The notes beneath the pieces were generated by a model. The model worked only from the letters and a program-made list of their open reading frames with translations, was not told the origin of the DNA and did no database searches. Of a stretch of 33,416 bases of DNA, positions 1 to 7,027 are shown piece after piece. Positions within the stretch are counted from its first letter, which is position 1, and each line of letters starts with the position of its first letter. The stretch spans positions 601,547-634,962 of the forward strand of contig JAMPAQ010000001.1 in assembly GCA_023667145.1 (NCBI GenBank), read 5' to 3'. The DNA is from Pseudoflavonifractor sp. Lineage in GTDB: Bacteria > Bacteroidota > Bacteroidia > Bacteroidales > Muribaculaceae. A program made the position numbers and the translations under genes.

Positions 1-65
1 TTTTGAAGGGGTACACTTTACTTTATTTTGGTTAGATTTCATGCGGTTGCCCTGCCTTTGACCTG

Positions 66-1592
66 GTGCGCATCCATAAGTTCGGCATAGAGGACGAGGG
101 CTCGATGGTGACGGACATCACACGCCGGCCGTCATACCTGAGGATGCAGGATTTTGCCGCCGCAGACAAGGCTGTGCGCGTGTTGCTCACTCGGGAGCGG
201 GTAGCGGACGCAGACAGCGACTTTGCCGACATCGACACTTCCGGGACGACTGTCAAGGACACTGACTGGATGTCGTGTTTGGACTACGACCGTAAGGGGG
301 CGCTGAAGAGTACCATCAACAACATAGTGGCCGTGCTGGAGAACGACCCCGGACTAAAAGACCATCTGTATCTGGACCTGCTGCGCAATAACATCTCGGT
401 CATAAGCGGTCTGCCGTGGGATGCAAAGGCAGTGTCATGGAGCAACCGCGATGACGCCAACCTGCGGGGATGGCTTGAGAACGCCTACGGCGTGTCGGGA
501 AAGGACAAGGTCAGGGATGCGCTGGACATGGTGATTACCCGGCATCGCCGCCATCCGATACGCGAGTATCTCAATGGCCTCTCATGGGATGGCGTGCCAC
601 GGCTGGAGCGTCTCATCATCGACTATGCCGGCGCTGAGGACAGCAGGTTGAACCGCGCCATCACCCGCATACACTTCACCGCCGCCGTGGCGCGTGTCAT
701 GGACCCCGGGTGCAAGTATGATTACTGCCTCATTCTCGCCGGGCCGCAGGGTGCCGGCAAGTCCACACTCATCAGCATCATGGGGGGCGACTACTACAAG
801 GACGGACTCACGTCGATGGAGGGAAAGGAGGGCGCGGAGCAGGTGCGCGGTGCGCATCTCATCGAGATAGGCGAGCTGGACGGCATGAAGCGCAGCGAGC
901 TGTCTGCCGTGAAGCAATTCATCACCGCGAGAAGCGACGAGTACCGACCGGCCTACGCTGTGCATAAGGAGGTATTCCCGCGACAGTGCGTGTTTTTCGG
1001 CACCACCAATGAGCGGCATTTCCTCAAGGACGAGACCGGCAACAGGCGTTTTCCCATCATCCCTGTCAGGCCGGAACTGCGCAAGCACGGGGCGCGGTGG
1101 TTTGAGCAGCTCTTGGCCGACCGTGACCAGCTGTGGGCCGAGGCGGTCGAGTATTGGAAGCGGGGTGACAGACTGTATCTCCCCGACGACCTTGAGGCCG
1201 AGGCACGGCAGCGTCAGGGCGAGTACTCAGACAATGGGGATGACCCGCTGATGGGGCTGCTCGCCGCTTTCCTTGACACCCGGTTGCCCGCCGACTGGGA
1301 CAGCTGGGAGCTGCTGCGCCGCCGTGCGTGGTTGAGGAATCCCGACCCGTTGAGTGAGGATGGTGTCATGGTACGTGACCGTGTATGCGCCGCCGAGTTC
1401 ATCTGCGAGCGCATGGGGCGGGACATGACGGACAAGGAATACAAGTACCTGTCGCGTAAGGTCTGCGCTATGCTTGACCGGTTAGGATGGAAGCGTATAG
1501 CCACATCAAGGCACGTCGAGCGCCTTTATGGACGGCAAAAGGGATTTGAACGACCCCAAAAAGAGCAAAAGGCAGATGAGGATAGCATATAA
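66..1592 (+). CDS. VapE-type virulence-associated E family P-loop ATPase (phage replication)
   Basis: This 508-residue protein matches the VapE family. In phages and satellites this family occupies the replication-initiator or helicase position, usually beside a primase. Seen: a Walker A loop GPQGAGKS near residues 225-232, the downstream segment HLIEIGELDGMKRSE with the acidic Walker B-like stretch, and GTTNERHFLKDETGNRRF near 310-330, all typical of the family ATPase core. The N-terminal part (DWMSCLDYDRKG and RHPIREYLNGLSWDG) is also VapE-like. The start is uncertain. GTG at 66 gives the longest form. ATG at 105 has a purine-rich GAGGACGAGGG just upstream and is equally plausible. An in-frame TAG at 33-35 rules out a longer form. 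No primase domain is present here, so one may lie upstream of the window. Confidence 0.85.
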   Translation: MRIHKFGIEDEGSMVTDITRRPSYLRMQDFAAADKAVRVLLTRERVADADSDFADIDTSGTTVKDTDWMSCLDYDRKGALKSTINNIVAVLENDPGLKDHLYLDLLRNNISVISGLPWDAKAVSWSNRDDANLRGWLENAYGVSGKDKVRDALDMVITRHRRHPIREYLNGLSWDGVPRLERLIIDYAGAEDSRLNRAITRIHFTAAVARVMDPGCKYDYCLILAGPQGAGKSTLISIMGGDYYKDGLTSMEGKEGAEQVRGAHLIEIGELDGMKRSELSAVKQFITARSDEYRPAYAVHKEVFPRQCVFFGTTNERHFLKDETGNRRFPIIPVRPELRKHGARWFEQLLADRDQLWAEAVEYWKRGDRLYLPDDLEAEARQRQGEYSDNGDDPLMGLLAAFLDTRLPADWDSWELLRRRAWLRNPDPLSEDGVMVRDRVCAAEFICERMGRDMTDKEYKYLSRKVCAMLDRLGWKRIATSRHVERLYGRQKGFERPQKEQKADEDSI

Positions 1593-1596
1593 GCAC

Positions 1597-1675
1597 TTGT
1601 CAACCGAACACGAAATTTTGTCAACCGAACATGGGATTTTGCCTCGGTTGACAACAAGTCCGCTTTGGTTGACAA
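1597..1675. repeat. Four-site dyad array of TTGTCAACC
   Basis: Seen: exact 9-mers TTGTCAACC at 1597-1605 and 1618-1626 on the plus strand, and exact reverse complements GGTTGACAA at 1646-1654 and 1667-1675. Within each half the sites are 21 bp apart (start to start) and the halves are separated by 19 nt, so all four are symmetric about base 1636. The array begins 5 nt after the VapE stop. Two-turn spacing on one DNA face is typical of a cooperatively bound operator or a replication-origin iteron cluster. Which protein binds is unknown. Confidence 0.8.
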
Positions 1676-1919
1676 TTTTCGAGTTTGTCATCTGTCAACC
1701 GAGACAAAGTTTTAAGTTGACATGTTGAGTTGACGAATAAGACTCAAAGTATCAGTACTTTATATTGCTTGTCAACCATGTCAACCAAAAAATATATATA
1801 ATTAGAAAAGTAATGTATTATAGCGTATATATGTATAAAATAACACCCACACATATACCCACACGTTTCTCGCGTGCGCGCGAGGTTGACAATTTCGTTT
1901 ACAACAAGGAGACATCAAG
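1676..1919. other. AT-rich intergenic region with further TTGTCAACC-like sites; candidate origin or regulatory region
   Basis: No gene is visible here. Seen: CTGTCAACC (1692-1700), weaker matches AGTTGACAT (about 1714-1722) and AGTTGACGA (about 1728-1736), an exact TTGTCAACC (1769-1777) abutted by ATGTCAACC (1778-1786), and an exact GGTTGACAA (1884-1892). Between them lies a very AT-rich stretch (about 1787-1845) with TATATATA runs, then a short palindrome CTCGCG/CGCGAG (1869-1884) that abuts the last site. Iterons beside an AT-rich segment, next to a replication ATPase gene, are what an origin would look like. An operator-promoter region for the downstream genes is the alternative. I found no clear TAnnTTTG promoter. 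Confidence 0.5.
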
Positions 1920-2240
1920 ATGAGAAAGCCGGATTTGACCCGCATAACCGACCACGCCGGGGTATCGGAAAAGTCGATAGAGAGATATTTGGTCGAAAAG
2001 GCCAAGGAGCATGGTCTGCCATGTCTCAAGTACTCCAACCCGGGCATGGTGGGCTACCCCGACCGCCTGTTGGTGCTTCCGAGCGCAAAGGTGATCTGGG
2101 TGGAGCTGAAAAGCCGTGGACGGAAACCCGACAAAAGGCAGCTGATACGCCACGCGGAATTGTCGCGCATGGGGCATGTGGTCAGGGTGATTGACAATAA
2201 GGCTGACATCGACGGACTTTTAGACAGCATCGTGAAATGA
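1920..2240 (+). CDS. VRR-NUC domain nuclease
   Basis: A 106-residue protein spanning just the VRR-NUC fold, a member of the PD-(D/E)XK nuclease group that is common in phages beside SNF2 helicases. Seen: an N-terminal helix with SEKSIERYLVEKAKEHG, the conserved GYPDRLLVLP (catalytic Asp in PDR), then IWVELKS (the E-x-K of the active site) and the C-terminal QLIRHAELSRMGHVVRVID, which matches the usual family ending. The start ATG at 1920 is supported by AAGGAG at 1906-1911, one of the better Shine-Dalgarno sites in the window. The stop overlaps the helicase start (ATGA), so the two are translationally coupled. Probable role is cleavage of branched or forked DNA during phage replication or recombination. 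Confidence 0.88.
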   Translation: MRKPDLTRITDHAGVSEKSIERYLVEKAKEHGLPCLKYSNPGMVGYPDRLLVLPSAKVIWVELKSRGRKPDKRQLIRHAELSRMGHVVRVIDNKADIDGLLDSIVK

Positions 2241-3622
2241 ATTACAGACCATACGGATATCAGGAGAGGGCGACGCGGTTTGTGCTTGACAACCCCGAGT
2301 GCGGGCTACTGCTCGACATGGGGCTTGGCAAGAGCGTGATCACCCTCACGGCCATTCAGGAGCTGATTGATGAGTGCGAGATTGCCAAGGTGCTTGTGGT
2401 GGCCCCAAAGAAAGTGGCAGAGACCACATGGAGCACCGAGGCGGCCAAGTGGGACCACCTGCAAGGACTCAAGGTGGTCAAGGTCATGGGTACGGAGAAG
2501 AAACGCAAGATGTCACTGGCCGAAAAGGCCGACGTGTACGTCATCGGGCGCGATAACTTTGTGTGGCTCGTGGGAATCTGCGGCGGTGTGCTTCCGTTCG
2601 ACATGCTTGTCATCGACGAGCTGACGAGTTTCAAGAGTCCGAAGTCCCAGCGCTTCAAGGCCATGCGCGTGGCCCGGCCGACTGTCAGGCGGGTAGTGGG
2701 ATTGACCGGCACACCCGCGCCCAACGGACTCATCGACCTGTGGGGGCAGATGTACTGCCTCGACATGGGACAGAGGCTGGGCAAGAGCGTCACCAAGTAT
2801 CGTGAGACCTACTTCGAGACCCACCGATGGAACAACATCGTCGTGCGCTGTGACATCAAGGCCGGATGTGAGGAGGTCATCCGTGACCGCATCTCCGACA
2901 TCTGCCTGTCCATGCAGGCAAAGGACTATTTGCAATTGCCCGATCTGCTGACGCACACGGTGAGTGTCGAGATGTCGCCCGCGACGATGGAGGCATACAA
3001 CAAGTTTGAGCGTGAGAAGGTGTTGGAGTTCAAGCGGGAGCATGAGGGCGAGCCGTCCAACCTGTTGGCCAATTCAGCAGCCGGGTTGATGAACAAGCTG
3101 ATGCAGTTTTCAAACGGCGCGGTCTACGATGATGAGCGGAACGTACACGAGATCCACAGCGAGAAGGTGGATAAGCTGGCTGAGATCGTGGAGGCGGCAA
3201 ACGGCAGCAGCGTGTTGGTATTCTATCAATTCAGGCATGACATCGACCGCATACGCAAGAGGCTGAAAGGCTACCGTGTCGAGGTGTACGAGGGAGAGAG
3301 GCAGCTTATGGACTGGAACGCCGGGGAGATAGACGTGTTGCTGGCCCACCCCGCCGCGACGGCCTACGGCCTGAACATGCAGCAGGGAGGGCATTACATC
3401 GTATGGTTTGGCACGGGATGGGACCTGGAGCTGTTCCAACAGGCCAACGCACGGCTGCACCGTCAAGGGCAGAAGCATCCTGTGACAGTCTACAAACTTA
3501 TCGGGGTGCATACTGTCGATGAGCGGGCAAGCGCGGCGCTTGATGATAAGAAAGAGAAGCAACAGAGTCTGTTGGACAGTCTCAACTACTTGATACGCAA
3601 GCATGGCAATGGCAAAGGATAG
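2237..3622 (+). CDS. SNF2-type DEAD/DEAH helicase
   Basis: A 461-residue two-domain superfamily 2 helicase of the compact phage SNF2 class. Seen: a Q-motif-like YGYQERATRFVLDN at the N-terminus, Walker A LLLDMGLGKSVITL near residues 24-37, motif II as VIDELTSFKS near 124 (DELT in place of DEAH), motif III GLTGTPAPNGLIDLWGQ near 154, and in the second RecA domain VFYQFRHDIDRI followed by motif VI QQANARLHRQGQ near 400-411. These motifs are complete, so the ATPase should be active. It overlaps VRR-NUC by 4 nt and its end overlaps the HNH gene by 20 nt, giving one tightly packed operon. The nuclease-helicase pair probably remodels DNA during phage replication or recombination. Confidence 0.9.
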   Translation: MNYRPYGYQERATRFVLDNPECGLLLDMGLGKSVITLTAIQELIDECEIAKVLVVAPKKVAETTWSTEAAKWDHLQGLKVVKVMGTEKKRKMSLAEKADVYVIGRDNFVWLVGICGGVLPFDMLVIDELTSFKSPKSQRFKAMRVARPTVRRVVGLTGTPAPNGLIDLWGQMYCLDMGQRLGKSVTKYRETYFETHRWNNIVVRCDIKAGCEEVIRDRISDICLSMQAKDYLQLPDLLTHTVSVEMSPATMEAYNKFEREKVLEFKREHEGEPSNLLANSAAGLMNKLMQFSNGAVYDDERNVHEIHSEKVDKLAEIVEAANGSSVLVFYQFRHDIDRIRKRLKGYRVEVYEGERQLMDWNAGEIDVLLAHPAATAYGLNMQQGGHYIVWFGTGWDLELFQQANARLHRQGQKHPVTVYKLIGVHTVDERASAALDDKKEKQQSLLDSLNYLIRKHGNGKG

Positions 3623-3950
3623 GGACTACATACGCATGATACACACTGCGCGTTGGCTGCGTCTGCGGCGTGACATACTGACCAGTCACCCATTATGCCA
3701 GCAGTGCGGGGATGAGGGGCGCATAGCCCCCGCGACAGAGGTACATCACATCAGACCAGTGGAGTATGGCATCAACCGTGCTGAGAAACACCGTCTCATG
3801 TTTGACCCCGCCAACCTGCGTACCCTATGCCATGGATGCCATGTCAGGATACATACCGACATGGGCCGAAGCGGCAAGCAAGCGACCAAGCGGCGCAACG
3901 AGCAGCAGGTTAAGAGCATGATTAACAAATTCTTTAGCGAGGAAATATGA
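3603..3950 (+). CDS. HNH endonuclease, packaging-associated
   Basis: A 115-residue HNH nuclease. Seen: a first zinc knuckle CQQCG near residues 32-36, the catalytic HH pair in EVHHIRPV near 48-49, the Asn in ANLRTLCHGCH, and a second CxxC in that same segment. This is the four-cysteine HNH type found directly before terminase genes in HK97-like phages, where it assists terminase in cutting concatemeric DNA at cos (known for HK97 gp74). Its position one gap upstream of TerS fits that role. The start could be ATG 3603 or ATG 3609, and the overlap with the helicase gene suggests coupling. The C-terminus is basic and helical. Confidence 0.9.
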   Translation: MAMAKDRDYIRMIHTARWLRLRRDILTSHPLCQQCGDEGRIAPATEVHHIRPVEYGINRAEKHRLMFDPANLRTLCHGCHVRIHTDMGRSGKQATKRRNEQQVKSMINKFFSEEI

Positions 3951-4060
3951 GGATATATGGATTGTCATCACGGAGCATGGGTTCGGGGATACCCCGGGGG
4001 GATTTTTTTAAGACACCGCCCCCTGCGTTAAACCTCGCCCCCACCTTTGTTTTTGCGTGA
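3947..4060 (+). CDS. Possible 37-aa ORF, ATGA-coupled to the HNH gene
   Basis: Seen: an ATG at 3947 that overlaps the HNH stop (ATGA) opens a 37-codon frame starting MRIYGLSSRSMG and ending at TGA 4058-4060. It runs through the G/C-rich tract proposed below as cos. The peptide is proline-rich near its end and resembles nothing I know. The only support is the overlap of start and stop. It may well be chance. Confidence 0.15.
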   Translation: MRIYGLSSRSMGSGIPRGDFFKTPPPALNLAPTFVFA

Positions 4061-4103
4061 GCGATTTTTCGGATTTGCGGAACTATAGAAAATTTAACAA
4101 AAT
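3951..4103. other. Gap between HNH and TerS; candidate cos region
   Basis: This 153-nt gap is the expected place for cos in phages with the order HNH, TerS, TerL. Seen: a GGGGATACCCC palindrome at about 3987-3997 that runs into GGGGGGA and a run of seven T's, followed by a C-rich stretch (CACCGCCCCC and CGCCCCCACC). G-runs beside poly-T of this sort are common at cohesive ends, but no nick site can be assigned from sequence alone. The last 30 nt before TerS are AT-rich and have no strong ribosome-binding site. Confidence 0.35.
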
Positions 4104-4517
4104 ATGGCTAAAAAAGTTGACGAATACAAGACGGACATAACCAAGGCACTTAAGGCCGCAGGGAAATACAGCAAAGGACTTGACACCCAAATACTGTCGT
4201 TGGCAAGCGCACTGCGTACCCTCGACATGGCTAATGACGATATAGACCAACTGGAGGAAACGACAGTTTCGGAGGTGACACGCTACGGTCACAAACTCGC
4301 GCCTCACCCGGTATTCAAAATCCAAAAGGACGCACAGGACAGCGTGACCCGTCAGATGAAAGCGTTGGGACTGACGGCTGAGGAGCTGATTGGCGGCGAT
4401 GAGGACGACCCGTTGATAGACCTCACCAAAAAGGTCAGGAACGCCGGGCGCAAGAAGCCAACCATCATTAAGCGGACCCCTAAAGAACCCGCCAAACCAA
4501 AAGAGCCCAAGGAATGA
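4104..4517 (+). CDS. Terminase small subunit, P27 family
   Basis: A 137-residue small terminase subunit. It recognises the packaging start and loads TerL. Seen: an N-terminal helical region (DITKALKAAGKYSKGLDTQ), the central P27-like helices ILSLASALRTLDMANDDIDQ, the family hallmark HPVFKIQKDAQDSVTRQMKA followed by LGLTAEEL, and a lysine/proline-rich tail after about residue 110. The gene overlaps TerL by 4 nt (ATGA), so the subunits are probably made in a fixed ratio. The acidic GGDEDDP just before the basic tail is a plausible hinge. Identification rests on the hallmark segment and on synteny. Confidence 0.88.
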   Translation: MAKKVDEYKTDITKALKAAGKYSKGLDTQILSLASALRTLDMANDDIDQLEETTVSEVTRYGHKLAPHPVFKIQKDAQDSVTRQMKALGLTAEELIGGDEDDPLIDLTKKVRNAGRKKPTIIKRTPKEPAKPKEPKE

Positions 4518-6220
4518 CAGAGGAGGAAAAAGATAAACTGCGGCAAGCCAAGGCCGACGTTACGGCGTGGCTCAAGAGCATACCGATAGCCGAATACCAT
4601 CTGCGTGAAGTTGACCCACGGTTGGTAAAGTATCTGACCGATGTAGCCAACCGGCCTGACGCGCACAACCTTTTTGAGCAGTTGGCCGTAAGGCGGTTTT
4701 TCCACATGGCCGACAAATACGGAGTGAACGCCACGGAGGTAAAGCGGTTTTTCACTCTGTACGAGAACCTGCACTTTCCCGGGAAGCGCGGACTACAGAA
4801 ATACGCACTGACCCCGGTGCAGACATTTCAGTTCGCGAGCATCTACGGCTTTTGGCATGAGGGCAAGCGGGTGGTGCGCGAAGCCGTCCTGTTTGTCCCG
4901 CGCAAGTTCAGCAAGACCACGTCTTGCGCGTCACTCGCCTTGGACGATTTGCTATACGGCGATGCCAATGCCGAGAGTTACACCGGGGCTAACAGTAACG
5001 ACCAGGCAAAGAAATGTTTTGACGTGATACGCGGTTGCATGAGGCGGTTAGACCCAAATGAGCGCCGCTATACCATCAACGAGCAGACCATCAAGAGCAA
5101 GCGCAAGGACCGTACGGCATTTGCGCAGTGTCTTACGGCCAATGCCCGGACTAAAGACGGATTGAACGCCAGCACGGTGATTATGGATGAGTTTAGCCAA
5201 GCGCGTGATAACAGCCTTTTGACCGTGCTTACAACATCCATGGGTGTGCGTGAAAATCCTCTGACAGTGATCATCACTACTGCCAGTGATGTGTTTGACG
5301 GGCCGTTTTACGACATGTTGCAGGGATATAAAGCCGTATTGTTGGGCGAGTTTGAGGATGACAGCCTGTTTGCCCACATCTTTGAGCCTGATTTGGACGA
5401 TGCAGAGGACGCGGAAGAAACGTGGTACAAGGTGCAGCCGCACATGGGGGTGACCGTCAGCATTGATTTTTACCGACAGGAGTACAGGAACGCTATCCGT
5501 AACGGTGCCGATGCCATGTTGGCTTTTCGCACAAAGCTGCTCAACATCTACACCGAGAATGAGCAACGCAGTTGGATAAGCAGCACATTGGCGCGGAGCA
5601 TTGCCCGGCCTATGCCGCTGGATGCCATCAAGGGTCGCCCCGACGCTATGTTGGCGTTAGACCTGTCGGAGAGCGATGATTTCAGCGCACTCACCATGGG
5701 CATCTACGACCCGCAATGCAAGAATTTTTATTTCCACACCGATTACTTTTTCCCGAACGGCGCACTGTCGGGACATCCCAACGAGAGGATGTACAGGGTA
5801 TGGGCTGAAAAGGGATATTTGATTTTGACCGACGGGGCCGTTATAGACTACCGCACCATCGTTGACCGTGTGCTTTACCTCAACACAGTTGTACGCGTTT
5901 TAGGCATCGGCTATGACCCTTGGAAAAGCCAGGAGGTGATCAACATGCTGGCGGCTTCGGGGGCTAACAATGTGCTGACGGGAGTAAGACAGACCTATGG
6001 TAACTTCACGGCCCCGGTCGAGAGTTTCGAGCATGGGGTCAAGACCGGGCATATCTACATCAACGACAACCCAATCAACTATTACTGTTTTGGTAATGCC
6101 GTGCTGGACACGGACAAGCTGGAGAACTGTAAGCCGGTCAAGCGTAAGCAGACACAAAAGATTGACGGTGTGATAACCAAGCTGATGTGTCTGCGCATGT
6201 TCATGGACTACGAGCGATGA
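4514..6220 (+). CDS. Terminase large subunit (ATPase/nuclease)
   Basis: A 568-residue large terminase of the type that partners P27 small subunits. It pumps DNA into the prohead and cuts it. Seen: a variant Walker A in VPRKFSKTTSCAS near residues 127-139 (the deviant loop usual in TerL), Walker B VIMDEFSQA near 221 with the catalytic Glu, the coupling motif VIITTASDV, and the RNase H-like nuclease with ALDLSESDDFSAL near 379 (first Asp) and GIGYDPWKS near 466. The length is normal and nothing is missing. The gene ends 7 nt short of the stop of an antisense gene, so the two transcripts converge here. Confidence 0.93.
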   Translation: MTEEEKDKLRQAKADVTAWLKSIPIAEYHLREVDPRLVKYLTDVANRPDAHNLFEQLAVRRFFHMADKYGVNATEVKRFFTLYENLHFPGKRGLQKYALTPVQTFQFASIYGFWHEGKRVVREAVLFVPRKFSKTTSCASLALDDLLYGDANAESYTGANSNDQAKKCFDVIRGCMRRLDPNERRYTINEQTIKSKRKDRTAFAQCLTANARTKDGLNASTVIMDEFSQARDNSLLTVLTTSMGVRENPLTVIITTASDVFDGPFYDMLQGYKAVLLGEFEDDSLFAHIFEPDLDDAEDAEETWYKVQPHMGVTVSIDFYRQEYRNAIRNGADAMLAFRTKLLNIYTENEQRSWISSTLARSIARPMPLDAIKGRPDAMLALDLSESDDFSALTMGIYDPQCKNFYFHTDYFFPNGALSGHPNERMYRVWAEKGYLILTDGAVIDYRTIVDRVLYLNTVVRVLGIGYDPWKSQEVINMLAASGANNVLTGVRQTYGNFTAPVESFEHGVKTGHIYINDNPINYYCFGNAVLDTDKLENCKPVKRKQTQKIDGVITKLMCLRMFMDYER

Positions 6221-6227
6221 CAGAGGG

Positions 6228-6488
6228 TCATTCGGCATTGTCGGGTGAGGCCGCGTCTATCTCGTCGGCGTGGGCGTTGAGTCTCCGGGCTATATCGCGG
6301 AACGCGTCGGCGAGCTGTCGGTACTCGGCATCCGTGAATGCTTTCTGCTTGTTAAGCACTGTGCATCCGTGTATCTTCTGTGACAGCCAAGCAGGGGTCT
6401 TGTGGAAGTACTGCTCGGCGAGCTGTGTCTTGTTGATCAGTCCTTCAAGTTCGATGAAGGCATTCCATACGGCACCGGTCTTGGTCAT
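6228..6488 (-). CDS. DUF5053-like small protein, antisense to the late operon
   Basis: An 86-residue helical protein, read opposite to its neighbours. The segment INKTQLAEQYFHKTPAWLSQ followed by KIHGCTVLNKQKAFTDAEY and QLADAFRDIARRLNAHAD matches small proteins annotated as DUF5053 in Bacteroidales prophages. No function is known to me. The helix-turn-helix-like pattern (NKTQLAEQYFHKTPAWLSQ) suggests DNA binding, as in a Cro- or XRE-like reader head. That is inference. The start at 6488 is chosen because GAGAGGAAATC lies just upstream. An upstream in-frame start at 6566 would add 26 residues of unlike composition. It lies downstream of a promoter and a 40-aa ORF on the same strand. Probably a lysogenically expressed moron. 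Confidence 0.75.
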   Translation of the reverse strand: MTKTGAVWNAFIELEGLINKTQLAEQYFHKTPAWLSQKIHGCTVLNKQKAFTDAEYRQLADAFRDIARRLNAHADEIDAASPDNAE

Positions 6489-6580
6489 GATGATTTCCTC
6501 TCGGCAACGTTCGTTTTCATCGGGATTAAATATTTTTCGTTTCCCTAAGTAAGGCATAATTGTCAATATTTAGTAAATTT

Positions 6581-6608
6581 GCCCCCGGTTGCCCGGGGGC
6601 TTGTTTTT
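6581..6608 (+). terminator. Intrinsic terminator, forward strand
   Basis: Seen: a perfect 8-bp stem GCCCCCGG/CCGGGGGC (6581-6588 with 6593-6600), loop TTGC, followed by TTGTTTTT. It faces forward transcription coming out of terL. On the reverse strand the hairpin is followed only by AAATTT, so termination there should be weak, and the reverse transcript can probably continue into the DUF5053-like gene. Confidence 0.8.
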
Positions 6609-6729
6609 AACTGTTTCTTAACTCGTTCAATAGTCCCCTTATTTGAGCAACTATCGAGTGATTAGCTTCTGTTTCGATTAGTTCAAGGAGTCGGAATATT
6701 CTGCTAATCACTTGATTTTTTCTGTTCAT
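6607..6729 (-). CDS. Small 40-aa ORF with strong ribosome-binding site
   Basis: A 40-codon frame beginning MNRKNQVISRIFRLLELIE and ending LLNELRNS. Support comes from its surroundings: a consensus host-type promoter about 45 nt upstream and an AAAGGAGGTG ribosome-binding site. Between the site and this start sits a three-codon frame ATG ATG AAA TGA whose stop overlaps this ATG (AATGAAC), so translation may be coupled. The peptide is a leucine/isoleucine-rich amphipathic helix with basic N-terminal residues, as seen in short dimerising or membrane-lying peptides. I do not recognise it. It is AT-rich, unlike the capsid genes around it. Confidence 0.55.
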   Translation of the reverse strand: MNRKNQVISRIFRLLELIETEANHSIVAQIRGLLNELRNS

Positions 6730-6771
6730 TTCATCATTACACCTCCTTTCTTTTTCGTTGTTATTACATTA

Positions 6772-6802
6772 CAAATATAGTAATTTTATTTTTAATAACA
6801 AA
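6772..6802 (-). promoter_or_regulatory. Bacteroidetes-type promoter for the antisense cassette
   Basis: On the reverse strand TTTG (6802-6799), 19 nt, then TATATTTG (6779-6772) is an exact match to the Bacteroidetes housekeeping consensus (TTTG, 19-21 nt, TAnnTTTG). The start of transcription would be near 6765, giving a short leader that carries the AAAGGAGG site. It should be read by the host sigma factor without phage activators, hence during lysogeny. Confidence 0.75.
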
Positions 6803-6909
6803 ATAATTATCTTATATTTTTCAATATTTCCGTTCCAAATTTTTCATCCTTACATTGAATCCACTGCTCATGAGGTAAAAGTTAAATATTCATAAATATT
6901 ATCAGCGAG

Positions 6910-7004
6910 GGAAAGCATCGGAAACCAAAGGAAAGCATATCTAACAAAGTCAGGCAAGCGCCAAATTACCCTCTTTTAATATCGGTTTGAGTTGATTAGT
7001 TTTG
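6910..7004 (+). promoter_or_regulatory. Candidate late promoter before portal, with upstream direct repeat
   Basis: Seen: TAGTTTTG at 6997-7004, a perfect TAnnTTTG, with TTTT at 6974-6977 in the -33 position (19 nt away, a poor match to TTTG). The 9-mer GGAAAGCAT occurs twice 20 bp apart (6910-6918 and 6930-6938), about 35 bp upstream of the -33 region. That arrangement would suit an activator. The leader to the portal ATG at 7028 would be about 17 nt. A fresh promoter is needed here because a forward terminator sits at 6581-6608. The rest of 6803-6909 is AT-rich with nothing I can assign. Confidence 0.5.
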
Positions 7005-7027
7005 TAATAAAGCGAGTTGAAAACGAT

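Noticed and set aside
1646..1675. GGTTGACAA read as sigma70 -35 boxes (TTGACA)
   Set aside because: Bacteroidetes housekeeping promoters do not use TTGACA, no TATAAT lies at 17 nt, and both orientations and phasing indicate protein-binding sites.
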